NCBI GenBank assembly: GCA_934777095.1
Contig: CAKVNP010000029.1
Coordinates: 1 to 11,696 of the forward strand
Source of the DNA: an uncultured Clostridium sp.
Lineage (GTDB): Bacteria > Bacillota > Clostridia > Clostridiales > Clostridiaceae
Direction of reading: 5' to 3'
Length of the DNA: 11,696 bases
The translations under genes and the position numbers were made by a program. Positions 1 through 7,328 of the stretch are shown here, one piece after another. The notes under the pieces are model-generated. The model searched no databases and was not told where the DNA came from. It worked only from the letters and a program-made list of their open reading frames with translations. The first letter of the stretch is position 1. Each line of letters begins with the position of its first letter.

Positions 1-94
1 CTTTTTTAAGACTTAAAAGAATTGCTGGTTTTGTTATATTAACTATATTCTGTTCAATTTTCAAAGACCATTTTCTTCGTCGCCCTCAAGCGAC
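1..94 (-). other. 16S rRNA operon leader (left rRNA operon)
   Basis: This is the transcribed leader of an rRNA operon running leftward out of the window; the 16S gene itself should begin shortly beyond base 1. The predicted start lies about 7 bases after the -10 box, near 94, so the RNA would begin directly with a hairpin (79-94, stem GTCGC/GCGAC with loop TTGAGG). A boxA element follows at 56-70, and then a sequence of the kind found just before clostridial 16S genes. The recognition of the leader rests on the boxA, the promoter and the family resemblance. The 16S gene is inferred, not seen. Confidence 0.8.
56..70 (-). promoter_or_regulatory. boxA antitermination element of the rRNA leader
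   Basis: The minus strand reads TGGTCTTTGAAAATT, close to the Gram-positive rRNA boxA consensus TGYTCTTTGAAAA. boxA in nascent rRNA binds NusB/NusE (S10) and lets polymerase pass Rho-dependent and pause sites across the rRNA genes. Its place between the 5' hairpin and the 16S gene is the usual one. A related sequence in opposite orientation lies in the 23S-5S spacer of the right-hand operon (11621-11642). Confidence 0.8.
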
Positions 95-100
95 TTTTTT

Positions 101-129
101 ATCTTATCACTGTACTTTTCATCTGTCAA
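101..129 (-). promoter_or_regulatory. Sigma-A promoter of the left rRNA operon
   Basis: On the minus strand a perfect -35 box TTGACA (124-129) is followed after 17 bases by TAAGAT (101-106), which matches the TATAAT consensus at four of six positions. The stretch just upstream (131-149) is nearly pure A/T, as expected of an UP element that binds the alpha subunit of RNA polymerase. It drives the leader with boxA. Growth-rate control is expected for rRNA promoters but cannot be read from the bases. Confidence 0.85.
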
Positions 130-130
130 C

Positions 131-205
131 AAGTTTTTTATAAAAACTTTTTAACTGATTTCTCAGTACTGTGCTGCCGTATTTATCGGCTGTCCCTTTG
201 GACAA
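131..205 (-). other. Row of four small inverted repeats upstream of the rRNA promoter
   Basis: Read on the minus strand, this stretch holds four consecutive dyads: TGTCC/GGACA (191-205), GCCG/CGGC (176-190), ACTGA/TCAGT closing a GAAA tetraloop (154-167), and AAGTTTTT/AAAAACTT with loop ATA (131-149). The last abuts the -35 box and may simply be the A/T-rich UP element. The first three are more GC-rich than the surrounding DNA. A possible extended -10 (TGATATTAT) lies upstream near 210-220, so the region could be transcribed from a second, upstream promoter. No known RNA family was recognised. The function is unknown. Confidence 0.4.
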
Positions 206-417
206 GACTTATAATATCATCTATATCAGGAGGTAATTTTTCTTATTAATTCATTATTGGAATATATTTCACCTTTTTCTCTCAAATTCTTATTTTTTCT
301 TCACTTTTCTACTATTGACACGCCCGGAAGGATTATCAAACTTTATACTAAAATGCAGTAAAATCAATCGTATATTATTGAATCTTATCTTCATATAAAT
401 ATAAATAATTCGTAAAT
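206..417. other. Intergenic stretch, no gene seen
   Basis: This AT-rich DNA lies between the glgD terminator and the rRNA promoter region. I find no open frame with a ribosome binding site on either strand. A plus-strand AGGAGG (229-234) has no start codon at a usable distance. A short GC-rich patch (321-330) stands out from its surroundings but forms no convincing hairpin or promoter. Confidence 0.6.
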
Positions 418-443
418 AAAAAAAAGCCATTTAAAATGGCTTT
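418..443 (-). terminator. Rho-independent terminator after glgD
   Basis: On the minus strand a perfect dyad AAAGCCATTT/AAATGGCTTT (423-443) runs directly into a T-tract of about eight (complement of A418-425). It lies about 40 bases after the glgD stop codon and ends the glycogen cluster before the rRNA promoter. In the plus direction only four T residues follow, so it should act mainly on the glg transcript. Confidence 0.88.
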
Positions 444-482
444 TAAAATAAGAATCAATAGATTTATTAGATGAGTATAAAA

Positions 483-1589
483 TTAATACAGCTTCTTTTT
501 AGGAATTACAACTGGATTATCTTTAAGTCCCTTTACCTCTTCTTTATCTCTAATAACTGTTCCCTTATCAGTAATAACATGATTCATCACAACATTTTCA
601 CCAATAACACTATTTTGTAATATTACACAGTTCTCTAAAACACTATCTCTTCCAATATAAACTTTTCTTCCTATAACACAATTTCTAACTGTACCTTCTA
701 TATAAGAACCATTAGCAATCATTGAGTTCACTACATCACTATATTCTGTATATTGAGTAGCACACTCATCCTTTGGCTTAGTATATATAGGAGATTTTCC
801 ATAAAACAATTCTTTATTAACTTTTTCATTCAAGAAATCCATATTAGCTTCAAAATAAGCTTTAATTGAATTCATACAAGTCAAATATCCTGTAAATTCA
901 TAACCGCCTACTTTTAAGCTATCTATATTTCCATGAATATATTGTTTTACCTTCCTATACATTCCGCTCTTAATAGATTTATATACAATATCTATAAATA
1001 AATCAGTCTTCATAATATACATTTCCATGCTTACATTTGTAGTACTCTTTAGACCGATGTTTTCACCAACGCCAATTACCCTTGAATTTTCATCTAAATT
1101 TAATACTTGGCAGTCTACAAAGTTATTTTCGGCATGTTTTATATTCTTATATACTATGGTAACATCATTACCTTCTTTTTTATGATACTTAATTAATTCA
1201 TTGTAATCTATATTACAAATCATATATGATGGGCAAATTAGAACATATTCTTTTTTGCTCTTTTCAAAGAAATCTATATTGTCCAAAAAATTATGGACAT
1301 CATCATATACAGGATCAAAATCTCCAAAGTTGAATACTCTTAATCCATCTTTTTTACGATTTAAATCCCATGGTCTTCCGTTAGTTAAATGGTCAACTAA
1401 TGACCTTGATTTATTCTTAGTAAAAATACCAATACTTTCAATTCCTGAGTTAGTCATATTTGATAGAACAAAATCAATAACTCTATATCTTCCGGCTATA
1501 GGTAACGCACCTAATACTCTATGCATTGTAAGTTCAATTATTTTTTGCTCATTTTCATCTAAATTAATTATTCCCATACAATCATTCAT
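483..1589 (-). CDS. glgD: GlgD, non-catalytic subunit of ADP-glucose pyrophosphorylase
   Basis: This 368-residue paralogue of GlgC is most likely the partner subunit of a GlgC/GlgD heteromer. The nucleotidyltransferase fold is visible: PIAGRYRVIDF (30-40) and PWDL (73-76) correspond to GlgC segments, and a left-handed beta-helix rich in hexapeptide-like repeats spans about 290-345. The catalytic elements are lost. The N-terminal GGxGxRL loop is replaced by an acidic stretch (residues 10-20), the GDHIYKM segment of GlgC reads PSYMICN (120-126), and GYWKDVGT is GYLTCMNS (234-241). In Bacillus and Geobacillus, GlgD stimulates or tunes GlgC; the same role is inferred here. The ATG start has an AGGGGGA site 7 bases upstream. 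It sits 20 bases after glgC, so the two are co-transcribed, and is followed by the cluster terminator. Confidence 0.95.
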   Translation of the reverse strand: MNDCMGIINLDENEQKIIELTMHRVLGALPIAGRYRVIDFVLSNMTNSGIESIGIFTKNKSRSLVDHLTNGRPWDLNRKKDGLRVFNFGDFDPVYDDVHNFLDNIDFFEKSKKEYVLICPSYMICNIDYNELIKYHKKEGNDVTIVYKNIKHAENNFVDCQVLNLDENSRVIGVGENIGLKSTTNVSMEMYIMKTDLFIDIVYKSIKSGMYRKVKQYIHGNIDSLKVGGYEFTGYLTCMNSIKAYFEANMDFLNEKVNKELFYGKSPIYTKPKDECATQYTEYSDVVNSMIANGSYIEGTVRNCVIGRKVYIGRDSVLENCVILQNSVIGENVVMNHVITDKGTVIRDKEEVKGLKDNPVVIPKKKLY

Positions 1590-1609
1590 TTTTTCATCCC
1601 CCTAACCTA

Positions 1610-2767
1610 TTACACCTGTACCGCTTCTAAAGTTGTTCCACTCTTAACCTCTTCTTTAGAGGCAATTACTGCAATCTTTTCACCATTGCCAATCTTACAT
1701 TCTCTTCTTATAATAGCTTCTGATCCTATAATGGCTTTATCAATTACTACATTATCACCAATCTTTGCACCAGTCATTACAACAGAATCCCTGATGATAG
1801 TATTTTTCCCAATACTTACACCTTCAAATAATACTGAATTTTCTACTGTCCCATGTACTGTACATCCTTCAACTACAAGAGAATTCTTAACCTTTGCATC
1901 TAATCCAATGTATTGTGCAGGTCTTACAGGGCTTACAGAGTATATCTTCCAATCATCATCATATAATGTTAAACCAGTATCCCTCTTCAATAAGTCCATA
2001 TTAGCTTCCCAAAGGCTGCTGATTGTTCCAACATCTTTCCAATATCCCTTAAATGGATAAGCAAATAATCTTCTGCCTTCATTTAACATCTTAGGTATTA
2101 TGTTCTTACCAAAGTCATTTTCTGACTCTTTATCTTTTTCATCCTCTTTTAATGCTTGTTTTAAAAGCTTCCAGTTAAAGATGTATACCCCCATTGAAGC
2201 CATATTACTCTTAGGATTCTTTGGCTTTTCTTCAAATTCATATATTGATAAATCATCATTAGTATTCATAATTCCGAATCTGCATGCTTCATCCATTGGT
2301 ACTTCAATAACAGCAATAGTTGCTTCTGCGTTATTCTTTTTATGGAATTCAAGCATCTTATCATAGTTCATCTTATAAATATGATCTCCTGATAAAATAA
2401 GCACATATTCAGGATCATGAGTTTCAATAAACTCAATATTTTGATAAATTGCATTTGCTGTTCCTTTATACCAGTTACCACCTTTTTCTTCTTGATATGG
2501 TGGTAATATTCTTACTCCTCCATCTCTTCTATCAAGATCCCATGGACTACCTATCCCAATATGAGCATTAAGTTCTAATGGTTTATATTGAGTTAGTACA
2601 CCAACTGCATAAATTCCTGAATTAGAACAATTACTTAGTGGAAAATCTATAATCCTATACTTTCCACCGTAAGGAACTGCTGGTTTAGCTAATTTCTTTG
2701 TTAATACACCTAAACGCGAACCTTGTCCTCCTGCTAAAATCATTGCGACCATTTCTTTCTTACCCAC
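1610..2767 (-). CDS. glgC: GlgC, glucose-1-phosphate adenylyltransferase (ADP-glucose pyrophosphorylase)
   Basis: It catalyses glucose-1-phosphate + ATP to ADP-glucose + PPi, the committed and usually allosterically controlled step of bacterial glycogen synthesis. The catalytic domain shows GGQGSRL (13-19), [15 protein letters not shown] (28-42), GDHIYKM (127-133, with the catalytic Asp), FEEKP (178-182, the Lys that binds sugar phosphate) and GYWKDVGT (241-248). The C-terminal 90 or so residues form a left-handed beta-helix. The start is uncertain. The upstream in-frame ATG at 2779 directly abuts the only Shine-Dalgarno run (AGAGGGG, 2780-2786), leaving no spacer. The GTG at 2767 leaves 12 bases and gives the N-terminus [14 protein letters not shown] typical of the family, so it is chosen here (385 residues; 389 from the ATG). 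The function is certain and the start is not. Confidence 0.95.
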   Translation of the reverse strand: MGKKEMVAMILAGGQGSRLGVLTKKLAKPAVPYGGKYRIIDFPLSNCSNSGIYAVGVLTQYKPLELNAHIGIGSPWDLDRRDGGVRILPPYQEEKGGNWYKGTANAIYQNIEFIETHDPEYVLILSGDHIYKMNYDKMLEFHKKNNAEATIAVIEVPMDEACRFGIMNTNDDLSIYEFEEKPKNPKSNMASMGVYIFNWKLLKQALKEDEKDKESENDFGKNIIPKMLNEGRRLFAYPFKGYWKDVGTISSLWEANMDLLKRDTGLTLYDDDWKIYSVSPVRPAQYIGLDAKVKNSLVVEGCTVHGTVENSVLFEGVSIGKNTIIRDSVVMTGAKIGDNVVIDKAIIGSEAIIRRECKIGNGEKIAVIASKEEVKSGTTLEAVQV

Positions 2768-2825
2768 TAATTTCCACATCCCCTCTAATAAATCACTTTA
2801 TATAAATCTTTGTACTTTTCTCTAT

Positions 2826-2862
2826 AGTATATTTAAGGTTACTTAACTGTTATTTAAGCAAC
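2826..2862 (-). promoter_or_regulatory. Possible glgCD promoter with overlapping dyad
   Basis: In the gap before glgC the minus strand has TATACT (2826-2831), a fair -10 box, but the -35 position 17 bases upstream (AATAAC) is poor. That position falls within an imperfect dyad GTTACTTAA/TTAAGCAAC (2838-2846 and 2854-2862, eight of nine pairs). A weak -35 under a dyad is the layout of an activated or repressed promoter. This is inference from pattern only; glgC and glgD could also be transcribed by read-through from the glgB promoter. Confidence 0.3.
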
Positions 2863-2981
2863 TTGCTACTTATAAGTTCTTATTTTCTCTTATTATCCTT
2901 ATGTTCATTAATATATAAATCTTATTTTTTCTTAAATTGTTATGTACTATTTATATAAAGCAGGAAGTTTCATTAATGTTA

Positions 2982-3017
2982 ATCAATGGCACTTTAATTA
3001 TTAAAAGTGCCATTGAT
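2982..3017 (-). terminator. Long perfect hairpin between the amylase gene and glgC
   Basis: A perfect 14-base-pair stem (2982-2995 with 3004-3017, ATCAATGGCACTTT and its complement) with an 8-base loop begins five bases after the amylase stop codon. On the minus strand it is followed by TAACATTAATG, not a T-tract, and no long T-tract follows in the plus direction. It could be an imperfect terminator, a barrier to 3' exonucleases that stabilises the upstream message, or a processing site that sets the ratio of glgBAP-amylase to glgCD. Its structure is sure and its role is inferred. Confidence 0.5.
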
Positions 3018-3021
3018 ATAC

Positions 3022-4854
3022 TTAAAATACTTTTAATATTTTGCACTCATTTGCTTTTAAATTAATCAATATATTTCCTTCAGTATTGCTGTAACATTCC
3101 TTGCTATCAATCAGATTTTCAACTGAACCCTCTATTTTATTAACCATATATAATTCCTCTTTATCTGAAGAATTAATGATAACTATAATTTTCTCAGTAT
3201 TTGTCCATCTTTCAAAACACAATATACCATTATAGCTATCTCTAATATGAATATTTCCTTTCTTCAACGCCTCTTCCTTACACCTTAATCTGCATATCTC
3301 TCTATACAGTTCTAAAATCTTTCTATTTTCTCTTCCCCATGGATAAGGTTTCCTATTATCAGGATCCTTTCCCCCTGTTAGCCCTGCTTCATCTCCATAG
3401 TAGATAAGCGGTACACCTGGAAGAGCCATCTGCAATATTATTGCCATCTTTAATAAAGCTATATTTTTTCCTAATACAGAAAATATTCTTTCCGTATCGT
3501 GATTTCCTAGCATATTCATTGTAGAAAAAAAGTTTTCCTTAGGATAATTTTCATACAAAGACTTAAATCTCTTTGCAAAATACTCTGCACCAATATTCTT
3601 GCAGACATAATCTATAATCAACTGTCTTAGCGGATAATTAGTTACTGAATCTAATTCATAACCAAAAAGATATTCTCTCTTTTTAGAATAGCTTACCTTA
3701 TTGGAAGCATCTTCCCATACTTCTCCAATAAGCACACTATCCTTTTTTATTTCTCTCATCCTTATTTTCAACAGCTTAATAAATTCATCAGGTAATTCAT
3801 CGGCTACATCTAACCGCCAGCCACTGGCACCAAGCTCTAGCCATTTCTTAATAATTGAGTCTTCACCTTGAATTATATATTCTAAATATGATGGGTTCAT
3901 TTCATCAACATTAGGCATATTGGAAAATCCCCACCATGAATCATATACCTTAGGGTAGTCAGAAAATCTGTACCATCTATAATATTTTGACTGCAATGAC
4001 TGATATGCTCCAACACCTTCATAGTTGTTATACATATTGAAATATTTACTGTCAGCTCCTGTATGGCTGAATACCCCATCCAATATTATTCGTATATTCA
4101 ATTCTGCTGCAGTTTCACAAAGTTCTTTAAATATTTCATTATTGCCGAACATAGAATCTACATTTTCATAATCAGATGTATCATATTTGTGGCAGCTAGG
4201 CGATTCAAATATAGGATTTAAATAAATAATTGTTACTCCCAAGGTTTTAAGATAACTTAGTTTTTCTCTTACCCCTAAAAGATTGCCTCCATAAAAATCC
4301 CATCTCACTACATTCCCGCTTTGATCTCGAATATAAAACGGCGAATCTGTCCATCTACCATAAATAAAACTATTCTTCTTAGGATTTGTAACTTTTCCAT
4401 CTTTATTGCCATTACAAAACCTATCTACAAAAATCTGGTATACTATTCCTTCCTTATACCATTCAGGTACTTCTGATTTATGATATACCGTAATTTGATA
4501 CCACTTAGGCATACTGTTATATAGTTGTCCTTTGCCGCCAAGGCATTCTATATTATTTCCATAAAAGCAACTATATCCATTTATCTCAATGCGGAAATAA
4601 TAAAATACGGTTCCCAATAAATCAGTAGTATCTAAATCATATTCATAGCACCATCTTTCTCTTTTTCCCTCTTCATAAGTTTCATTCATTTTTAGCTCTA
4701 TATGATTATTAAATAAATTAATAATTGTAATATAAGAAACACACCTTTGGTTCACTTCTAACCTAAGCTTTACTACTTTCCCTACTTCTACTGCGCCAAA
4801 AGGATTTCTAAAGTCTATATTATGAGAATCATGAAAAACACTTATTTCACTCAA
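3022..4854 (-). CDS. Cytoplasmic GH13 alpha-amylase family glycosidase (neopullulanase/cyclomaltodextrinase-like)
   Basis: This 610-residue glycoside hydrolase family 13 protein has no signal peptide, so it acts inside the cell. An N-terminal beta domain (about 1-115) resembling those of neopullulanase and cyclomaltodextrinase precedes the TIM barrel. All four classical regions are intact: DGVFSH (259-264), GWRLDVAD (345-352, nucleophile Asp349), IGEVWED (376-382, acid/base Glu378) and GNHDTER (450-456, Asp453). A C-terminal beta domain follows from about 530. Its place next to glgP suggests it trims limit dextrins or malto-oligosaccharides, possibly cutting alpha-1,6 as well as alpha-1,4 bonds. 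The linkage specificity cannot be read from sequence. The start chosen is a TTG with a strong ribosome site. A further in-frame TTG at 4899 lies inside glgP without such a site. Confidence 0.9.
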   Translation of the reverse strand: MSEISVFHDSHNIDFRNPFGAVEVGKVVKLRLEVNQRCVSYITIINLFNNHIELKMNETYEEGKRERWCYEYDLDTTDLLGTVFYYFRIEINGYSCFYGNNIECLGGKGQLYNSMPKWYQITVYHKSEVPEWYKEGIVYQIFVDRFCNGNKDGKVTNPKKNSFIYGRWTDSPFYIRDQSGNVVRWDFYGGNLLGVREKLSYLKTLGVTIIYLNPIFESPSCHKYDTSDYENVDSMFGNNEIFKELCETAAELNIRIILDGVFSHTGADSKYFNMYNNYEGVGAYQSLQSKYYRWYRFSDYPKVYDSWWGFSNMPNVDEMNPSYLEYIIQGEDSIIKKWLELGASGWRLDVADELPDEFIKLLKIRMREIKKDSVLIGEVWEDASNKVSYSKKREYLFGYELDSVTNYPLRQLIIDYVCKNIGAEYFAKRFKSLYENYPKENFFSTMNMLGNHDTERIFSVLGKNIALLKMAIILQMALPGVPLIYYGDEAGLTGGKDPDNRKPYPWGRENRKILELYREICRLRCKEEALKKGNIHIRDSYNGILCFERWTNTEKIIVIINSSDKEELYMVNKIEGSVENLIDSKECYSNTEGNILINLKANECKILKVF

Positions 4855-4867
4855 TAATATACCCCCT
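4852..4867 (-). promoter_or_regulatory. Ribosome binding site and TTG start of the GH13 gene
   Basis: On the minus strand AGGGGGT (4861-4867) overlaps the glgP stop codon (TAG, 4866-4868) and lies 7 bases before TTG (4852-4854). This spacing is ideal, whereas the upstream TTG at 4899 has only a poor AGG and would force a 34-base overlap with glgP. The site therefore decides the start and suggests that translation of the two genes is coupled. Confidence 0.75.
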
Positions 4868-7301
4868 ATAGATTCTTGTATAATACACCTGACCCCCAAA
4901 TGCCTGTTGCATATTCTTTTATAGTTCTATCAGATGAAAATACACCTGAGTGGGCTATATTCACTCCACACATTCTTTGCCATCTGTTTACATCCCTGTA
5001 TATGCTATCTATTCTATTTTGTGCTTCTAAGTAAGAAGCAAAATCTTTTAATACAAAAAATTCATCATTATAGCTTAATAAATTTTCATATATTACTCTA
5101 AATCTATCTTTATCACTACAATACTTTCCATTAATCAAATCATCAGTTACTGACTTTACTCTTGGATCTGCATTACACACATCCCATGAAGAATATCCTC
5201 CATTCTTGTAAAAATCTAAAACTTCCTCAGCTGTTAAACCAAAAATAATTATATTATCTTCGCCAACTTCATCTTTTATTTCAATATTTGCTCCATCTAA
5301 AGTTGCAATTGTAATAGCACCATTCATCATGAACTTCATATTTGATGTTCCTGATGCTTCTTTAGTTGTGGTAGAAATCTGTTCACTTACATCTGCTGCA
5401 GGAATTATTTTTTCTGCTAAAGATACGCTATAATTATCAAGCATTATAACCTTCATCTTCTCATTAACTCTTGAATCATTATTTACTATTTCTGATATAC
5501 TGCAGATAAGTTCAATAATTGTCTTTGCTAGATAATATCCTGGTGCTGCTTTACCACCAAAGATAAATGTTCTAGGCTCAATATCTAAATCTGGATTTGC
5601 TACCAGCTCATTATATAAATGCATTATTCTAAGACAATTTAAGGTTTGTCTCTTATATGCATGAATCCTTTTTACCTGTACATCAAATATTGAATCAGTA
5701 TTTACCTTAATACCTTTATTTTCATAAATGAATTTAGCTAACTTGATCTTATTATTATTCTTTATTCTTGTTAAACTCTCTATTACTGAAGGATCATCTA
5801 AATGATACTTAAAATTTTCAAGATCAGTAGGATGCCTTATAAAACTATCACCTATAGTAGACTTTAATAATTCAGTAAGCTCTGGATTTGATTTTAAAAG
5901 CCACCTTCGATGAGTAATTCCATTTGTCTTATTACTGAATTTAGCAGGATATAAATAATAAAAATCATTCATTTCCCTCTTCTTTAATATTTCAGTATGA
6001 AGCTTGGCTACTCCATTAACACTATGGCTTCCTATAATAGCTAAATTAGCCATCCTTACATATCCATCGCCTATTATGGCCATTCTTGAACATTTGTCCC
6101 ATTGTCCAGGATACTTATCCCAGAACTCCTTGCAGGCTCTTTTATTAATTTCATCAATAATCATATAAATTCTTGGCAGAAGCTTTTTAAACATTTCTAT
6201 TGGCCATTTTTCTAATGCTTCTGCTAGAATAGTATGATTTGTGTATGAAATAGTATTTTCAGTTATCCTCCATGCTGTATCCCAATCCATTCCTTCTTCA
6301 TCTACCAAAAGTCTCATAAGTTCTGGTATAGCTAAAGTTGGATGAGTATCATTTATATGAATAGCTATTTTTTCATCAAATTCATATATATTGCCTCCTA
6401 AACGCTTAAATCTTCTTAATATGCTCTGAAGTCCAGCGCATACAAAGAAGTATTGCTGTTTCAATCTAAGCATTTTTCCTTCATAAAATGAGTCTTCTGG
6501 GTATAAAACTAAAGAAATTGCTTCGACTGAATTCTTATAAGAAATAGCCTTTAAAAAATCGCCTCGGCTGAATGATGAAAAATCAAACTCATTTGATACT
6601 GGTTCTGCACTCCATAATCTTAATGTATTAACTACATCATTTTCATACCCTACAATCGGAGTATCATATGGAACTGCCAGCACGGGTTCATAATTTACAT
6701 GAGTAAAAGTAACTTTTCCTGCTAAGTTTTCTACTTTGACTGTCCCACCAAATTTAACAATTTCAGCTTTATCAGCTTTCTTTCTTTCCCATACATTACC
6801 TTCTCTTAACCAATTATCTGAAACTTCCACCTGCTTCCCATCAATGATTTTCTGTTCGAAAAATCCATATTTATATCTTATTCCACAGCCATTGCCAGGA
6901 ATATTAAGTGATGCCATTGAATCCAGGAAGCATGCTGCTAGTCTACCTAATCCTCCATTACCAAGGCCTTGGTCCTGCTCTAAATTAACTATCTTTTCTA
7001 AGTCTATATTTAGTTCTGCCAAAGCCTCTTTGCATATATCATTTATTCCTAAATTTAAAAGGTAATCTCCTAACAGCCTACCCAATAAAAATTCCATTGA
7101 AAAATAATAAACCTGTTTAGTACCCTCTTCCTTATTTCGCTTATTAGTGTCTATCCACATATTAGTAACATAATCTCGAACTAACCCGCCTAGTGCCTCA
7201 TACTTCTGTTGATCATTTCCCTCGCTTAATTCTTTACCATGCAATTGAACAAATTTATTTTTGTAATCTTTCTTAAAAGAATCTTTATCAATTGATAGCA
7301 T
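4866..7301 (-). CDS. glgP: GlgP, glycogen/maltodextrin phosphorylase
   Basis: This 811-residue glycosyltransferase family 35 enzyme is of normal bacterial length. It uses phosphate to cleave alpha-1,4-glucan from the non-reducing end, giving glucose-1-phosphate, with pyridoxal phosphate as cofactor. The cofactor-binding motif EASGTSNMKFMMNG (648-661) carries Lys656. Other family blocks include EQDQGLGNGGLGRLAACFLD (108-127), INDTHP (316-321), KTNGITHRRW (458-467), VKRIHAYKRQ (543-552) and the phosphate-side KAAPGY (584-589). There is no N-terminal phosphorylation extension of the animal type. The ATG has AGGAGGT 6 bases upstream. It lies 27 bases after glgA and is followed 11 bases later by the GH13 gene. 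It may act on glycogen, maltodextrin or both. Confidence 0.97.
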   Translation of the reverse strand: MLSIDKDSFKKDYKNKFVQLHGKELSEGNDQQKYEALGGLVRDYVTNMWIDTNKRNKEEGTKQVYYFSMEFLLGRLLGDYLLNLGINDICKEALAELNIDLEKIVNLEQDQGLGNGGLGRLAACFLDSMASLNIPGNGCGIRYKYGFFEQKIIDGKQVEVSDNWLREGNVWERKKADKAEIVKFGGTVKVENLAGKVTFTHVNYEPVLAVPYDTPIVGYENDVVNTLRLWSAEPVSNEFDFSSFSRGDFLKAISYKNSVEAISLVLYPEDSFYEGKMLRLKQQYFFVCAGLQSILRRFKRLGGNIYEFDEKIAIHINDTHPTLAIPELMRLLVDEEGMDWDTAWRITENTISYTNHTILAEALEKWPIEMFKKLLPRIYMIIDEINKRACKEFWDKYPGQWDKCSRMAIIGDGYVRMANLAIIGSHSVNGVAKLHTEILKKREMNDFYYLYPAKFSNKTNGITHRRWLLKSNPELTELLKSTIGDSFIRHPTDLENFKYHLDDPSVIESLTRIKNNNKIKLAKFIYENKGIKVNTDSIFDVQVKRIHAYKRQTLNCLRIMHLYNELVANPDLDIEPRTFIFGGKAAPGYYLAKTIIELICSISEIVNNDSRVNEKMKVIMLDNYSVSLAEKIIPAADVSEQISTTTKEASGTSNMKFMMNGAITIATLDGANIEIKDEVGEDNIIIFGLTAEEVLDFYKNGGYSSWDVCNADPRVKSVTDDLINGKYCSDKDRFRVIYENLLSYNDEFFVLKDFASYLEAQNRIDSIYRDVNRWQRMCGVNIAHSGVFSSDRTIKEYATGIWGSGVLYKNL

Positions 7302-7328
7302 GTTACTACCTCCTAATAGTGCTATATT

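Noticed and set aside
315..356. Plus-strand TTGACA followed by TATACT
   Set aside because: The spacing is 23 bases, too long for a sigma-A promoter, and no gene lies downstream on the plus strand.
1255..1605. Plus-strand open frame antisense to glgD, and similar antisense frames within glgC, glgP, glgA and glgB
   Set aside because: They are antisense to strongly conserved genes, lack ribosome sites and show no recognisable protein features.
3897..4079. Short minus-strand frame inside the GH13 gene
   Set aside because: It is an out-of-frame reading of the conserved catalytic barrel region.
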